NCBI GenBank assembly: GCA_905235205.1
Contig: CAJOKM010000005.1
Location: 1 to 49,421, forward strand
Source of the DNA: an uncultured Clostridia bacterium
GTDB taxonomy: Bacteria > Bacillota > Clostridia > Christensenellales > CAG-138
Length of the DNA stretch: 49,421 bases
Direction: 5' to 3'
Positions 24,546 through 32,420 of this stretch are shown here, one piece after another (the stretch's first letter is position 1; the number at the start of each line of letters is the position of its first letter). Below the pieces are notes generated by a model. It had not been told where the DNA came from. It saw only the letters and a list, made by a program, of their open reading frames with translations, and did not search any database. Both the position numbers and the translations under genes were made by a program.

Positions 24546-25598
24546 TTATACGTTCTTATCCCAGAAACGGCCCATGGATTTGAAGCCTTTGTTCTCCGCC
24601 GGCAGCGAGGGATAGGCCGGGCCGATCTCCGTATTCGGCGGAATATCGGAAGCCGGGGACGCCGGCGCCGGCGCGGCGGTCGGACCTGCCGTTGTCGGCG
24701 CAAAGGTCTTCGGCGCAACCGGAAGCGCGGCGATGCCGTTGTCCGCTTTGCCGATGCACATGAACATATTCATGCAGCTCTCCATGGAACGGGCAAAGCC
24801 GCCCATGCAGGCTTTGAGCATCTCGGGGATGTCGTAGTTTCCGGTGTACTCGGGATGCTCGTTGAGGTACGCGACCGTATCTTTCTTGCCTTCGTGACAC
24901 ATCTCGGTGTAGATGCACACCTTCACGATGCCCATCTCAATGCTGCGCTTGATGTGGTTCTCCGGAATGCCGGTGCCGCCGTGCAGCGTCAGATAGCAGT
25001 TGTAGGGCATGAGCGCGTAGCGGATCTCCTCCAGGCGCTTGAAGTCCAGAGACGGCGTGCCCTTATAGAATCCGTGCGCGTTGCCGATCGCCACCGCGAG
25101 GATGTCCACGCCGGTCCGCGCAACAAAGTCCTTCGCAAGCGCCGGATCCGTCATGGATTCCGAAACGTTGGCAAAGCTGGAGCCCAGCGCGCCGAGCTCG
25201 CCTTCAACCGCGCAGCCGTACTTGCGGCCGATCTCCACCGCGATCTTGGTGGTGCGCACGTTCTCCTCGTAGGGCAGCTTGCTGCCATCGTACATGACGG
25301 AAGTGAAGCCTGCCTTTGCCGCACGTTCCGTCTGCTCCAGATCGAGACCGTGGCTCAGATGAATGCCCACCGGAACGTTTGCCTTGGCGGCGGCGCGCGC
25401 CGCGACGGACGCGAAGTCCTCGAAGCTCATGTATTTTTCAATGACGCCCGGCTCGACCAGCAGCAAAGGCGCTTTGAGCTCCTCCGCGCGTTTGATCAGA
25501 AACGGCGCCTGATCCAGCGAGTTCAGATTGAACGCGCCGACCGCGTACTTTCCGCGCTCGCAGGCCGCGAGCATATCCGTTGTTTTTACAAGTGCCAT
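24546..25598 (-). CDS. Class II aldolase-family protein with cargo-tag-like C-terminal tail
   Basis: 350 aa. Residues 1-290 match class II (zinc) fructose/tagatose-bisphosphate-type aldolases: H83 in HLSHG, E134 in GELGALG, H175 in GNAHGFYKG and H206 in LHGGTGIP are the expected metal-site positions. The usual catalytic Asp at position 82 (HLDHG in the family) is Ser here, so proton transfer must differ or the enzyme is altered. A Pro/Ala-rich linker (293-333) leads to a short hydrophobic-basic tail NKGFKSMGRFWDKNV. A linker plus short helix is the build of BMC cargo-targeting peptides, and the gene is in a BMC operon. Encapsulation is an inference. The ribosome site is AGGTAAGGAAG. Confidence 0.85.
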   Translation of the reverse strand: MALVKTTDMLAACERGKYAVGAFNLNSLDQAPFLIKRAEELKAPLLLVEPGVIEKYMSFEDFASVAARAAAKANVPVGIHLSHGLDLEQTERAAKAGFTSVMYDGSKLPYEENVRTTKIAVEIGRKYGCAVEGELGALGSSFANVSESMTDPALAKDFVARTGVDILAVAIGNAHGFYKGTPSLDFKRLEEIRYALMPYNCYLTLHGGTGIPENHIKRSIEMGIVKVCIYTEMCHEGKKDTVAYLNEHPEYTGNYDIPEMLKACMGGFARSMESCMNMFMCIGKADNGIAALPVAPKTFAPTTAGPTAAPAPASPASDIPPNTEIGPAYPSLPAENKGFKSMGRFWDKNV

Positions 25599-25604
25599 TC
25601 TTCC

Positions 25605-26648
25605 TTACCTGCCTTTCCTGTCGAATACTTCCGGGTTCACAATGGGCTTCGGCCGCCCGCCCGCGAAGTACAGCAGAAGATCGTTTACCAGCATGACCGA
25701 CTGCAGATAAATGACGTCTCTGCCTGCGCCGGCGATATGCGGCGTCAAAACAACGTTCGGATACTTGAAGTATTCGTCGTCCCGCTTGATGGGCTCCTGA
25801 TGGAACACGTCGAGCGCAAGCCCGCCCAGTTTTCCGGAACGGAGCGCTTCTCTGAGCGCTTCCTCATCCATCAGACCGGCACGCGCGTTGTTGACGATAT
25901 ACACGCCGTCCTTCATCATGGCGAACTGCTCTTTGCCGACCATGCCCTTGTTCGAATCATTGACCTTGGCGTGGAAGCTGATGATGTCGGACGCGCGCAG
26001 CAGGTCGTTGAGTTCGACCTTGGTCGCGCCGTAGGAGGAAACGACTTCCGCCTTCTGATACGGATCGTAAACCAGCACGTTCATGCCGAATCCGCGGGCG
26101 CGTTTCGCGACTTCCTTGCCCACCGTACCGAATCCGATCAGACCGTAGGTCTTGCCCTCCATTTCGATGCCCTTGCGGCTCTGCCAGGGCCCTTCGGCGT
26201 TCATGTCCCAGATCACGTCCTTTTCGGACCCGAACTCGCCCGCCGGCGCGGTGAACACGCCTTTATGAAGCTCCGAGTCCGCCCGCACGATCTTGCGGGT
26301 GATGGCCAGCACCTGGCCCAGTGTGAAGTCCGCCACGGGAAGAGCCTCTCTCCCGAACGTGAAGAACACGGGAATGCCCTTTTCGGTGGCGTAATCCACG
26401 TCGATATTAGCGCGGGGACCGCCGCGGATGGAGGAGATCACCTTGAGATGCGTGTTGTCCAGCACCTTTTTCGAAACCTCCTCGTAGCCCACGATGAGCA
26501 CGTCCGCATTGCCGATCTCGGCAATGAGCTGGTCCTCGTTCAGGATCTCGCCCGTAAATCCCCAGCCGCCCGTGCGTACGGTATGACCGGCGACTTTGAG
26601 CATTTCGATCCCGTCCTGCGAAAAATCTGCACAAATATAGATTTCCAA
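25605..26648 (-). CDS. D-2-hydroxyacid dehydrogenase (phosphoglycerate-dehydrogenase-like)
   Basis: About 347 aa. The NAD-binding motif is GLIGFGTVGKEVAKR. The catalytic trio is visible as Arg in NNARAGLMD, Glu in DVFHQEP and His in LTPHIAGAG. These enzymes oxidise or reduce 2-hydroxy acids or 2-keto acids with NAD(P). I prefer the TTG at 26648, because GGAGG lies five bases upstream and the protein then begins LEIYICADFS. An ATG at 26660 (four codons earlier) lacks a good site. It sits between the zinc dehydrogenase and the aldolase-family gene. This suggests an oxidation step on a sugar acid or its breakdown product; the substrate is unknown. Confidence 0.88.
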   Translation of the reverse strand: MEIYICADFSQDGIEMLKVAGHTVRTGGWGFTGEILNEDQLIAEIGNADVLIVGYEEVSKKVLDNTHLKVISSIRGGPRANIDVDYATEKGIPVFFTFGREALPVADFTLGQVLAITRKIVRADSELHKGVFTAPAGEFGSEKDVIWDMNAEGPWQSRKGIEMEGKTYGLIGFGTVGKEVAKRARGFGMNVLVYDPYQKAEVVSSYGATKVELNDLLRASDIISFHAKVNDSNKGMVGKEQFAMMKDGVYIVNNARAGLMDEEALREALRSGKLGGLALDVFHQEPIKRDDEYFKYPNVVLTPHIAGAGRDVIYLQSVMLVNDLLLYFAGGRPKPIVNPEVFDRKGR

Positions 26649-26699
26649 ATTAGCCTCCATTGCTGCGGGCCTGCCCACGACGGCTCCCGCCACAAAACA

Positions 26700-27764
26700 T
26701 TAGTCTTCCGGATACAAAATGATCTTGATGCTCTCCTTGCGGCGCACCATATCGAAGGCCTCCCGAAACTCGGAGATCTTCATCTTATGGGAGATCATGC
26801 ATTTCAGGTCAAACTTGCCGGCCTCCACCAGATTCGCGACGTTCCGCCAGGATACCCAGTCGTAACCGAAGTGACCTTTCAGCGCGATCGCGCCGTCGAT
26901 AAACGGATCCAGACTGTTGTTGTACGGTCTGTGATCGTAACCGATCTTCACAATGATGCCCGCGGTGCGGACCATCTTCAGCATGGTGGGCATGATGACG
27001 TTGACGCCCGCCGCGTCGACGATGCAGCTCGCGCCCTCGCCGTTTGTCAGTTCGCGGACCTTCTCCACCGGATCCTCGAGATCGGACTTGATGATATGCG
27101 TCGCGCCGCAGTGCCGCGCCATTTCAAACCGTCCGTCTCCGTCGGAGGAAAGCGCGATCGCGATGATCTTCGCCGCGCCCGCCGCTCTCGCCGCCTGGAT
27201 CGAGAACAGTCCCAGCGCGCCTACGCCGAAGACCGCCACAAAGTCGCCCGGCATCACATGCGCTTCCTGCACGACCGCCATATATCCGTTGCAAGCCGGG
27301 TCCATGATGGCCGCTTCCTCAAAGCTCATGCAGTCCGGAATGCGCATCAGGCTGTGCGGAACCCGCGCAAGCGTCTTGCCGAGGATCTTCACATACTTTG
27401 TGAATCCGCCGTCCATGCCGTACCCGATGCCCTTGCGCTCCGGGCAGGAAAGGAAGTCGGCTGTGTTGCAGGCATAGCATTCGCCGCAGACCTCGCCGGT
27501 GTTATCGGACATGACCCGGTCGCCGACCTTCCACTTGGTTACATTCTTTCCGACCTTTGCGACTACGCCGGAAAACTCGTGTCCGAGCACAACGGGCGGA
27601 AACAGGATCTCCTTGTGCCCGCCGTCGTCAAACGCGATATCGGATCCGCATACGCCGGCCGCTTTGACCTCGATCAGCAGGTCATCGTCGCCGATCTCGG
27701 GCACGGGGACGTCCCTCAGTTCCGTTTCCCGCGGTCCGTAGCCGTATTTCACAACTGCCAACAT
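26700..27764 (-). CDS. Zinc-dependent medium-chain dehydrogenase (sorbitol dehydrogenase-like)
   Basis: 354 aa. The catalytic zinc site is built from Cys in GVCGSD and the GHEFSGVV block. The structural zinc site has four Cys in CGECYACNTADFLSC. The nucleotide-binding loop is VFGVGALGLFSIQAA. Members oxidise polyols and sugars or reduce aldehydes and ketones with NAD(P). The start at 27764 has GGAGGTAAG upstream; the frame is open further, through the GntR gene, without family similarity. In this operon it may oxidise the imported polyol or sugar, or recycle NADH by reducing an aldehyde. The class is sure and the direction is not. Confidence 0.9.
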   Translation of the reverse strand: MLAVVKYGYGPRETELRDVPVPEIGDDDLLIEVKAAGVCGSDIAFDDGGHKEILFPPVVLGHEFSGVVAKVGKNVTKWKVGDRVMSDNTGEVCGECYACNTADFLSCPERKGIGYGMDGGFTKYVKILGKTLARVPHSLMRIPDCMSFEEAAIMDPACNGYMAVVQEAHVMPGDFVAVFGVGALGLFSIQAARAAGAAKIIAIALSSDGDGRFEMARHCGATHIIKSDLEDPVEKVRELTNGEGASCIVDAAGVNVIMPTMLKMVRTAGIIVKIGYDHRPYNNSLDPFIDGAIALKGHFGYDWVSWRNVANLVEAGKFDLKCMISHKMKISEFREAFDMVRRKESIKIILYPED

Positions 27765-27772
27765 GGCTTTTC

Positions 27773-28483
27773 TTACCTCCCTCGCGATACTGTAAATTTG
27801 AACATGTCCGGGCGAAACAGCTCGCTCGCGTAGACGAGCGGGTTGCCGAATACGTCGTTGACGCTCGCCCGCATTTTCAGGATCGGTGACCCCTCCGGTA
27901 CGTTCAGTTTCTGCGCGATTTCCGCGTCGGCCGCCATCGGGATCAGCTCCGTCATGCTCATGCCGAGCGGGATGTTGCACGTCTCCTCGATAAAGGCGTA
28001 GAGCGACACGCTTTCATCCGTGATCCCGAGAAACCGGGACGTGAGCTGCGGTGAAAGATAATCCCGGCTGTACACCACGGGAACGTCGTCCGCGAGCCGG
28101 ATGCGGGTGCACAAAAGGACGTCGACGCCCTCCGGTATCCGCAGTTTTTCCGCCACGCAGGAATCCGCTTTCACCAGTTTCTTCTCAAAGGACGATACGC
28201 CCGGCCGATACCCTGCCACTTCGATCATTTCGCTCACGCTGTAGTTCTTGTTCAGGGAATCCGCGATATGGTCGAACTCACAGGCTACGAACGTGCCCTT
28301 TCCCTGCACGGCGTGCACGATGCCTTCGCTTTTCAGCGCATTAAGCGCCTCGCGCAAGGTCAGACGGCTGATATCCAGCTGCTCGGACAGTTCAATCTCC
28401 GTGGGCAGCCGATCCCCCGCCCGAAGGCCCTCGCTTCGGATGTACTGCAGGATCTTCTTTTTTGCGCGAACGTATGCCAGCAT
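27773..28483 (-). CDS. GntR-family regulator with UTRA domain (copy 1, inside the operon)
   Basis: 236 aa. The N-terminal winged helix has GDRLPTEIELSEQLDISR and LREALNALKSEG, the classic GntR DNA-binding helices. From about residue 80 the protein matches the UTRA ligand-binding domain of the HutC subfamily, which usually binds a sugar phosphate or similar effector. It is a close paralogue of the divergent regulator at 36022-36732 (same length, many shared blocks). The ATG at 28483 gives the family start (MLAYVRAKKKILQYI); its ribosome site is weak (AAAGATCGG). Likely role: control of the BMC/sugar operon by a pathway intermediate. Confidence 0.9.
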   Translation of the reverse strand: MLAYVRAKKKILQYIRSEGLRAGDRLPTEIELSEQLDISRLTLREALNALKSEGIVHAVQGKGTFVACEFDHIADSLNKNYSVSEMIEVAGYRPGVSSFEKKLVKADSCVAEKLRIPEGVDVLLCTRIRLADDVPVVYSRDYLSPQLTSRFLGITDESVSLYAFIEETCNIPLGMSMTELIPMAADAEIAQKLNVPEGSPILKMRASVNDVFGNPLVYASELFRPDMFKFTVSRGR

Positions 28484-28505
28484 GTTTCGACCGATCTTTC
28501 GTCGT

Positions 28506-29204
28506 TCAGCAGACGGATGCAGCGAAGCAGCATGCGCCCGCCTTTTCATAGTCCGCCTTGGTGGATGCGCTGACGCCGCCGTATACGCCGACGCTGACGC
28601 CCTTTTGCCTGACCGCCTGTACCTGCGCATCGCTGACACGTCCGCCTACCACCGCAGACAACAGCACCGCGTCAACGCCGCAGGAGGCGCACATCTCCGC
28701 CGCGGTCCCCAGCTGATCGCAGGAGAGCGCGTCAACCTCGAGCAGCGCGTATACCGCCGCTCTGTCCTTGCAGGGCGTCATGGATTCGGCAAGATCGTTC
28801 TTTGCCGCGCCCCATTCCGACATCTGGCACAACTGCATATTCGCCGGAATGAGAATGGCTTCCGCGCCGGCCGTAACCGCCTGCTTGACTTCCGCATATT
28901 TCGCAAAGGAGGACGTTGTTCCTCCCGGCAGCCCGACAACGGTTGCGACCTTCACGCCGGAGCCCTTCAGCGTTTCCGCCGCGTCCGCCACGAACCACTG
29001 CGGGATGCACAGCGTACGCGCTTTGGATGTTTTCACCTCCGCGCATGCGCGCTTCATCTCGTCAAAGCTCATATCGGGACGCATGCGCGCGAGAATCCAC
29101 TCCTCGCCGCCGATCCCCGCCGCGCCGCCTGACGACTGCTCTTCGGCGCGGATCTTCTGATAGACTTCCTCCGCAACGCGCTTGATGATTTGTTCAATGT
29201 CCAT
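28506..29204 (-). CDS. DeoC-family protein with BMC cargo tag, catalytic lysines replaced
   Basis: 232 aa. Residues 1-19 (MDIEQIIKRVAEEVYQKIR) form an amphipathic helix followed by a Ser/Gly/Ala linker, the build of a BMC encapsulation peptide. Residues 35-232 match deoxyribose-phosphate aldolase (for example LKGSGVKVATVVGLPGGTT). Where active DeoC enzymes have the Schiff-base Lys in a KTSTG motif this protein has L181 (VLLSAVVG). The second active-site Lys is G206 and the Asp is E115. Aldolase activity by the known mechanism is therefore doubtful. It also has ten cysteines. It is encoded right after the shell genes, so it is almost certainly part of the compartment, as an altered enzyme or a structural partner. 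Confidence 0.85.
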   Translation of the reverse strand: MDIEQIIKRVAEEVYQKIRAEEQSSGGAAGIGGEEWILARMRPDMSFDEMKRACAEVKTSKARTLCIPQWFVADAAETLKGSGVKVATVVGLPGGTTSSFAKYAEVKQAVTAGAEAILIPANMQLCQMSEWGAAKNDLAESMTPCKDRAAVYALLEVDALSCDQLGTAAEMCASCGVDAVLLSAVVGGRVSDAQVQAVRQKGVSVGVYGGVSASTKADYEKAGACCFAASVC

Positions 29205-29283
29205 ATTTCAGTCCTCACCTGTCCTCTTCTAAAGTCGGATGCCCGTTCCCGTTCGACGCGGGAATGCGTTTCGGATTGGAACC

Positions 29284-29562
29284 TTATTCTTTCTTCGGAA
29301 GAACGCCTTCCACGTCGTCATGCGGGCGCGCGATCACATGAACGCTCACGAGCTCGCCGACCCGCTTTGCCGCGGCCGCGCCCGCGTCAACGGATGCTTT
29401 CACCGCGCCGACGTCGCCGCGAACCATGACGGTCACAAGCCCTGCGCCGACCAGTTCTTTTCCGAGCAGGGTCACGTTTGCTGCTTTTACCATCGCATCA
29501 GCCGCTTCGACAGCGCCGACAAATCCGCGGGTTTCAATCAATCCGAGTGCCTGTTTTTCCAT
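29284..29562 (-). CDS. BMC-H shell protein 2 (PduA/EutM type)
   Basis: 92 aa, one BMC domain. [20 protein letters not shown] is the family N-terminus and [14 protein letters not shown] the second hallmark. Such proteins form flat hexamers that tile the facets of the shell, with a central pore lined by the GAG turn (VGAGLV). It is nearly identical to the BMC-H at 29906-30172 except in the turn region (TLLGKEL versus RLMNKQT) and the C-terminus (GVLPKKE here). The two probably arose by recent duplication and may form pores of slightly different character. A ribosome site (AAAGGAG) precedes the ATG. Confidence 0.96.
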   Translation of the reverse strand: MEKQALGLIETRGFVGAVEAADAMVKAANVTLLGKELVGAGLVTVMVRGDVGAVKASVDAGAAAAKRVGELVSVHVIARPHDDVEGVLPKKE

Positions 29563-29602
29563 TGTTTTTGCTCCTTTTTTATTCTGTTGATTTTTTGCTG
29601 CT

Positions 29603-29893
29603 TCAGGGTGTGACGTCCGGATCGTAGAAGACTCTGTCCACCACGCCCACGATCACACCGTCAAACGTGCATACGTCGTTTTCCAGATGGAACTCCGTTT
29701 CCGCGGCGCTCCCGTCCTCGGACACGAGCACGAGATCACCGACGCCCGCGCCGGCGGCATCGGCATATACGTGCTCATCCTCCATCTCCTCGCCCTTGTC
29801 GTTGAGAAAACGGATGAGCATCATTTTTTTGCCGATATGGGTCGGCTCCTTGATAACGGAGACCAGATTTCCGACGACCCTGCCTACGCGCAT
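29603..29893 (-). CDS. BMC-P shell vertex protein (EutN/CcmL), copy 3
   Basis: 96 aa. [17 protein letters not shown] and the C-terminal VIVGVVDRV are typical of EutN/CcmL pentamers that close the corners of the icosahedral shell. It lies between the two BMC-H genes. The three BMC-P proteins in this locus are clearly different from each other, so vertices may be mixed. Confidence 0.95.
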   Translation of the reverse strand: MRVGRVVGNLVSVIKEPTHIGKKMMLIRFLNDKGEEMEDEHVYADAAGAGVGDLVLVSEDGSAAETEFHLENDVCTFDGVIVGVVDRVFYDPDVTP

Positions 29894-29905
29894 GTTGCCG
29901 TTTCC

Positions 29906-30172
29906 TTACAGAATGCTCTCCACATCCGTATGCGGACGGGGAATCACATGTACGCTCACCAGCTCGCCGACTCGCTTTGCGGCAGCTGCGCCCGCGTCAA
30001 CCGCGGCCTTCACCGCGCCGACGTCGCCCCGTACCATGACGGTCACAAGTCCCGCGCCGACCGTCTGCTTGTTCATCAGACGAACGTCCGCGGCTTTCAC
30101 CATGGCATCCGCTGCCTCAACAGCGCCGACAAACCCTCTGGTCTCGATGAGACCCAATGCTTCCTTTTCCAT
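29906..30172 (-). CDS. BMC-H shell protein 1 (PduA/EutM type)
   Basis: 88 aa, one BMC domain. [20 protein letters not shown] and [19 protein letters not shown] match PduA-like hexamers, and the end [14 protein letters not shown] is also PduA-like. It probably forms the bulk of the shell with its near twin at 29284-29562. AAAGGAGG precedes the ATG, a stronger site than that of the twin, so it may be the more abundant one. Confidence 0.96.
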   Translation of the reverse strand: MEKEALGLIETRGFVGAVEAADAMVKAADVRLMNKQTVGAGLVTVMVRGDVGAVKAAVDAGAAAAKRVGELVSVHVIPRPHTDVESIL

Positions 30173-30200
30173 GAATCTTCCTCCTTTGAATGTTTTTTGC

Positions 30201-30479
30201 TCAGGTCAGGGTGCATTTTGTACTATTGTAACGGTCGATAATTCCGACGACGGCAAGATCCACGGGGACCTTTCCTCTGCGGAACGAAGCCGCCGCTTCG
30301 GAACTGTCAACAAGATACACATATTCTCCGGCGCCCGCCGTTTCAAGCGGATCGCCCGCGATCAAAAGTCCTTTCGGCTTTCCCGACACGTACTGCCGGA
30401 TCAGCAGAAGCCGGATTCCGGTGAGCGCGGGATGCTTGGGTGTGCATACCACGTTTCCGATGACTTTTCCGACGATCAT
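30201..30479 (-). CDS. BMC-P shell vertex protein (EutN/CcmL), copy 2
   Basis: 92 aa. [21 protein letters not shown] is the usual vertex-protein start, [14 protein letters not shown] the central loop, and [12 protein letters not shown] the last strand. It forms pentamers at shell corners. It lies between the BMC-T and BMC-H genes and has AAAGGAG upstream. Confidence 0.95.
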   Translation of the reverse strand: MIVGKVIGNVVCTPKHPALTGIRLLLIRQYVSGKPKGLLIAGDPLETAGAGEYVYLVDSSEAAASFRRGKVPVDLAVVGIIDRYNSTKCTLT

Positions 30480-30518
30480 ATCCGCGCTCCTTTCCGAAAA
30501 ACGGGTTCGAGTCTCTGT

Positions 30519-31064
30519 TTACTGCAGCGCGTCCGTTAGTTCCGGATGCGGCGCGGGAATGACCACGGCGTTGGTGATCATGCCGTCCGACCCGCGCTCT
30601 CCGACGCCTGCCTGCACGGCCGCCCGCGCCGAGGATACGCTGCCGGTCAGAAGCACAAATGATTTCCCGCCGAGCCCCGTGCCCAGCCGGATCTCCATCA
30701 GATGCACGTCCGCCGCCTTCACCGCCGCATCTGCGGACAGCAGCGCCTGCGCAAGCGAGAACGTCTCGATCACGCCGAGCGCCTCCACGCCGTTCAGATC
30801 GACCGCGCCGCGCATCGCCAGCACGACTTCCTCGTGGATGCGCGGTATAATCATGCTGTCGATCAGGTTCTGACCGGACGCCGTGCATCCCGCCTCCACC
30901 GACGCTTTCACGTCCGCAACGGAGCCGGTGATGATCACCACATACTTGCCCGGACAGACCGCCGATGCTTTCACCACGGTCACGTTTGCCGCTTTCAGAA
31001 TCGCATCCGCCGCAAAGATCCCCTGGGAGATGCTGTTCAGTTCAACCATGCCCAATGCTTCCAT
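30519..31064 (-). CDS. BMC-T shell protein, PduT-like (tandem BMC domains)
   Basis: 181 aa, two BMC domains (about 1-90 and 92-181) that give pseudo-hexameric trimers. Cys37 in AVCPGKYVV sits where PduT has the pore Cys that helps hold a 4Fe-4S cluster (ICPGK in PduT). The pore may therefore pass electrons through the shell. It lies next to the PduS-like gene, and PduS with PduT is a known pairing, which strengthens both calls. A TAAGGAGGC site precedes the ATG. Confidence 0.94.
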   Translation of the reverse strand: MEALGMVELNSISQGIFAADAILKAANVTVVKASAVCPGKYVVIITGSVADVKASVEAGCTASGQNLIDSMIIPRIHEEVVLAMRGAVDLNGVEALGVIETFSLAQALLSADAAVKAADVHLMEIRLGTGLGGKSFVLLTGSVSSARAAVQAGVGERGSDGMITNAVVIPAPHPELTDALQ

Positions 31065-31076
31065 CTCTGTGCCTCC

Positions 31077-32384
31077 TTAGCCGATGACGATCTCGTTGGC
31101 GGTAATGGCACGAACCGTGCCGTTGATCGACGCGTGGATGTCCACGCCCAGTTTTCCTTCCGGCGCTTTGGCGATCCGTTCGCCGACAGTTACAAGCTGC
31201 CCGACGCTCACCACGCACTCCGACGGCGCGCCGATATGCATCTTCAGCGGGATCCGCACCTGTCCCGGATGAAGCTCCTCCCGCAGGAGCGGCGCGGGCA
31301 CGTCGTACTTCTTCAATCCCAGCCGCGCAATCAGCCGGTGGACGGGAACCTTCCCGTACTCCCGGAACGGATGCGCGTGTTCCGGCGTTCGCTTTTCGGG
31401 TTTGACGCCGCTCTGCGCCATTGCCGTCTTCGCTTCCGTCATGATCGCCGAAGGCGTCAGCCCGAACGGACAGGCATAGAAGGAACAGACGCCGCAGTTA
31501 CAGCAGGAGAACAGCCCGTTGTCCCTGTATTCACCGCCGTAGGCAGCCGCGCGCATCGCCAGATGCGGCTTGACGCCGAGTCCGATCGCGTTTCGCGGAC
31601 ACAGTTCGGTGCACATCATGCACTGACAGCAAACGCTTTTTGCCAGCTTCCGGTTGAAGCTCTGCGGCGCCGCCTTGCGCAGGTAGTGCGGATGATCCTT
31701 TTTCAGCACGATGAGGCCGCCGGTGGTCTTGGTGACGACGCTGTCCCAGTTCGGTTCCACATACCCCATCATGGGGCCGCCGCAGATCAGTCCGTAGCCT
31801 TCTTCGTCGGCAGGTCCGCCCGCGAGCGCGATGCAGTCGCGGAAACTCATGCCCAGCGGCGCGTCGATTGTGACCGGCGTTGCGACCTCGCCGGTGACGG
31901 TAAGGCGCTTGTGCGTCACCGGAACATCCTGCTGCGCAAGCGCGATGTTCTTCAGGGTGGATACGTTCTGCACCACCGCGCCCGCGTCGATCGGAATTCC
32001 GCCGACGGGCACAATACGTCCGGTCACGTCATATACGAGCTGCTGCTCGTCCCCGGCCGGATAATAATCGTTCAGGATGAACACGGAGATGTTCCGTTCG
32101 TTCTTGCAGGCAGCTTCCAGCGCTTCGATGGCTTCCCTGTGCTTGCCCTTGATGCAGATCTTGCCTTCCTTTGCGCCGCAGGCCTCCATCGCATACCGCA
32201 TGCCCGCAACGACCGCTTCGGGTTCGTCGCGCATCAGCTGCTGGTCCACCCGGAGCAGCGGTTCGCATTCGGCGCCGTTGCCGATCACGATGTCGGCTTT
32301 GCAGTTGAGCTTCACATGGGTCGGAAATCCCGCTCCGCCCGCGCCGACAACGCCTGCCGCCTTGCATTTGTCGTGAATGACCAT
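31077..32384 (-). CDS. PduS-like flavin/iron-sulfur electron-transfer protein
   Basis: 435 aa. The N-terminal RnfC/NuoF-like part has GVVGAGGAGFPTHVKL (flavin and NADH site) and NGAECEPLLR. Two ferredoxin-type cysteine sets follow at residues 252-263 (CCQCMMCTELCP) and 294-305 (CCNCGVCSFYACP). The end is an RnfC barrel-sandwich-like region. PduS reduces cobalamin in propanediol compartments, but no B12-dependent enzyme is encoded here, so a role in recycling NADH, with electrons leaving through the PduT-like protein, fits better. That role is inferred. The ribosome site is AAAGGAGGAC. Confidence 0.92.
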   Translation of the reverse strand: MVIHDKCKAAGVVGAGGAGFPTHVKLNCKADIVIGNGAECEPLLRVDQQLMRDEPEAVVAGMRYAMEACGAKEGKICIKGKHREAIEALEAACKNERNISVFILNDYYPAGDEQQLVYDVTGRIVPVGGIPIDAGAVVQNVSTLKNIALAQQDVPVTHKRLTVTGEVATPVTIDAPLGMSFRDCIALAGGPADEEGYGLICGGPMMGYVEPNWDSVVTKTTGGLIVLKKDHPHYLRKAAPQSFNRKLAKSVCCQCMMCTELCPRNAIGLGVKPHLAMRAAAYGGEYRDNGLFSCCNCGVCSFYACPFGLTPSAIMTEAKTAMAQSGVKPEKRTPEHAHPFREYGKVPVHRLIARLGLKKYDVPAPLLREELHPGQVRIPLKMHIGAPSECVVSVGQLVTVGERIAKAPEGKLGVDIHASINGTVRAITANEIVIG

Positions 32385-32420
32385 ATCCTGTCCTCCTTTG
32401 AGCCGCTCCGAAGAACGGTA

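Noticed and set aside
31077..32384. PduS-like gene as proof of a propanediol/B12 compartment
   Set aside because: No diol dehydratase, reactivase or cobalamin adenosyltransferase gene is present, so PduS is better read as a general electron-transfer part.
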